A stretch of DNA of 6,612 nucleotides from Thermoplasmatota archaeon (GTDB taxonomy: Archaea > Thermoplasmatota > JAQUQK01): assembly GCA_028716125.1 (NCBI GenBank), contig JAQUQK010000066.1:1-6612 (forward strand), in the 5' to 3' direction. The stretch's first letter is position 1; each line of letters opens with the position of its first letter. Below the pieces are notes generated by a model. That model was not told the origin of the DNA. It did not search any database and saw only the letters and a program-made list of their open reading frames with translations. Shown one piece after another: positions 6,227-6,612 of this stretch. A program made the translations under genes and the position numbers.

Positions 6227-6612
6227 ATGCCAAAGTTCACGCTTACCGAAAAAACATTCTCAAATCGGCTTGGGCGCGATGTTACGCCCGGCGAAATCGT
6301 CGAATGTCCCGTGGACTGGATGATGTTCCCGGAAGGCTCATTCAAGATGGCAATGGATGCCCTTAGCGATCTTGGAAAGCCTGTTGCGCACCCGGAAAAG
6401 GTCGCCGTAATTTTCGACCATTACTGCCCGCCGACTACAATTCAAACCGCCGAAATCCAAGCGGCTGCGCGAAAGTTTGCCGCAAAATCTGGAATCAAGA
6501 ACATATTCGATTGCGGGTCGGGCGTCTGCCACCAGGTTTTCTGCGAAGAAGGATTTGCAAAACCGGGAAGCATAATCATCGGCGGCGATTCCCATACCAC
6601 GACTTATGGCGC
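6227..6612 (+). CDS. leuC: 3-isopropylmalate dehydratase / homoaconitase-type large subunit, 5' part only
   Basis: This is an aconitase-superfamily hydro-lyase large subunit, which with a small subunit isomerises a hydroxy-acid such as isopropylmalate using a [4Fe-4S] cluster. The 128 visible residues include a LeuC-like start (TLTEKTFSNRLGRDVTPGEIV, broken here as TLTEKTF 5-11 and PGEIV 21-25), VDW (29-31), IFDHYCPP (62-69), SGVCHQVF (98-105) and GGDSHTTTYG (119-128). The FDH, CHQ and DSH groups are the family's N-terminal active-site residues; the cluster cysteines lie beyond the window. LeuC is preferred because lysine is made by the DAP route here, so a homoaconitase for lysine would be redundant; homoaconitase, methylmalate dehydratase or an archaeal aconitase remain possible. 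The frame is closed by TGA at 6182 with no other start, so ATG 6227 is firm. AAGG abuts the ATG, too close to serve as a ribosome-binding site, which suggests a leaderless message. Confidence 0.85.
   Translation, partial: MPKFTLTEKTFSNRLGRDVTPGEIVECPVDWMMFPEGSFKMAMDALSDLGKPVAHPEKVAVIFDHYCPPTTIQTAEIQAAARKFAAKSGIKNIFDCGSGVCHQVFCEEGFAKPGSIIIGGDSHTTTYG

Noticed and set aside
6139..6366. 75-codon plus-strand frame as a protein gene
   Set aside because: Most of it overlaps the clearly coding LeuC-like gene in another frame and shows no recognisable domain; kept only as a possible leader frame in the findings.

Overview
The window holds a compact minus-strand operon for lysine biosynthesis by the diaminopimelate (DAP) route, plus the start of a divergent aconitase-superfamily gene on the plus strand. 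In transcription order (right to left) the operon is dapA (4-hydroxy-tetrahydrodipicolinate synthase), dapB (its reductase), lysC (aspartokinase with two C-terminal ACT regions), asd (aspartate-semialdehyde dehydrogenase), lysA (DAP decarboxylase) and dapF (DAP epimerase, cut by the left edge at its second catalytic cysteine). Neighbouring genes overlap by 4 to 11 bases or are separated by 16 to 29 bases, so one polycistronic message with translational coupling is the natural reading. To the right, after a 172-base intergenic region, a plus-strand gene starts at 6227 and runs off the window. It is the N-terminal part of a 3-isopropylmalate dehydratase / homoaconitase-type large subunit (LeuC/HacA family).

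Together LysC and Asd turn aspartate into aspartate semialdehyde, DapA condenses this with pyruvate, DapB reduces the product to tetrahydrodipicolinate, DapF makes meso-DAP from LL-DAP, and LysA decarboxylates meso-DAP to lysine. The middle step, tetrahydrodipicolinate to LL-DAP (DapL, or the succinylase or acetylase branch), is not encoded here. It may lie just left of the window or elsewhere.

The organism looks archaeal, though this is an inference. Asd is of the archaeal/fungal kind. The LeuC-like protein has the short archaeal-type N terminus and a CHQV motif. A strong TATA-like box (TATAAAAAA) sits at a suitable distance from dapA. Several starts are preceded by GGTGA or GAGGTGG, which match the archaeal Shine-Dalgarno consensus GGAGGTGA. 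The plus-strand gene has no usable ribosome-binding site and may be leaderless. Base composition is moderate, and the clade cannot be named from this sequence; a DPANN-type archaeon or a methanogen relative is possible.

The window reads mainly as ordinary core metabolism. The parts worth a second look are the small divergent control region, where overlapping inverted repeats built on TCGTA/TACGA cover the likely dapA TATA box and a TTAACGTTTATC-like motif occurs near both promoters; the long DapA with an insertion and a C-terminal tail; and the likely TTG start of asd. No gene-free stretch exceeds 300 bases, and I see no tRNA, rRNA, CRISPR array, insertion sequence or riboswitch.
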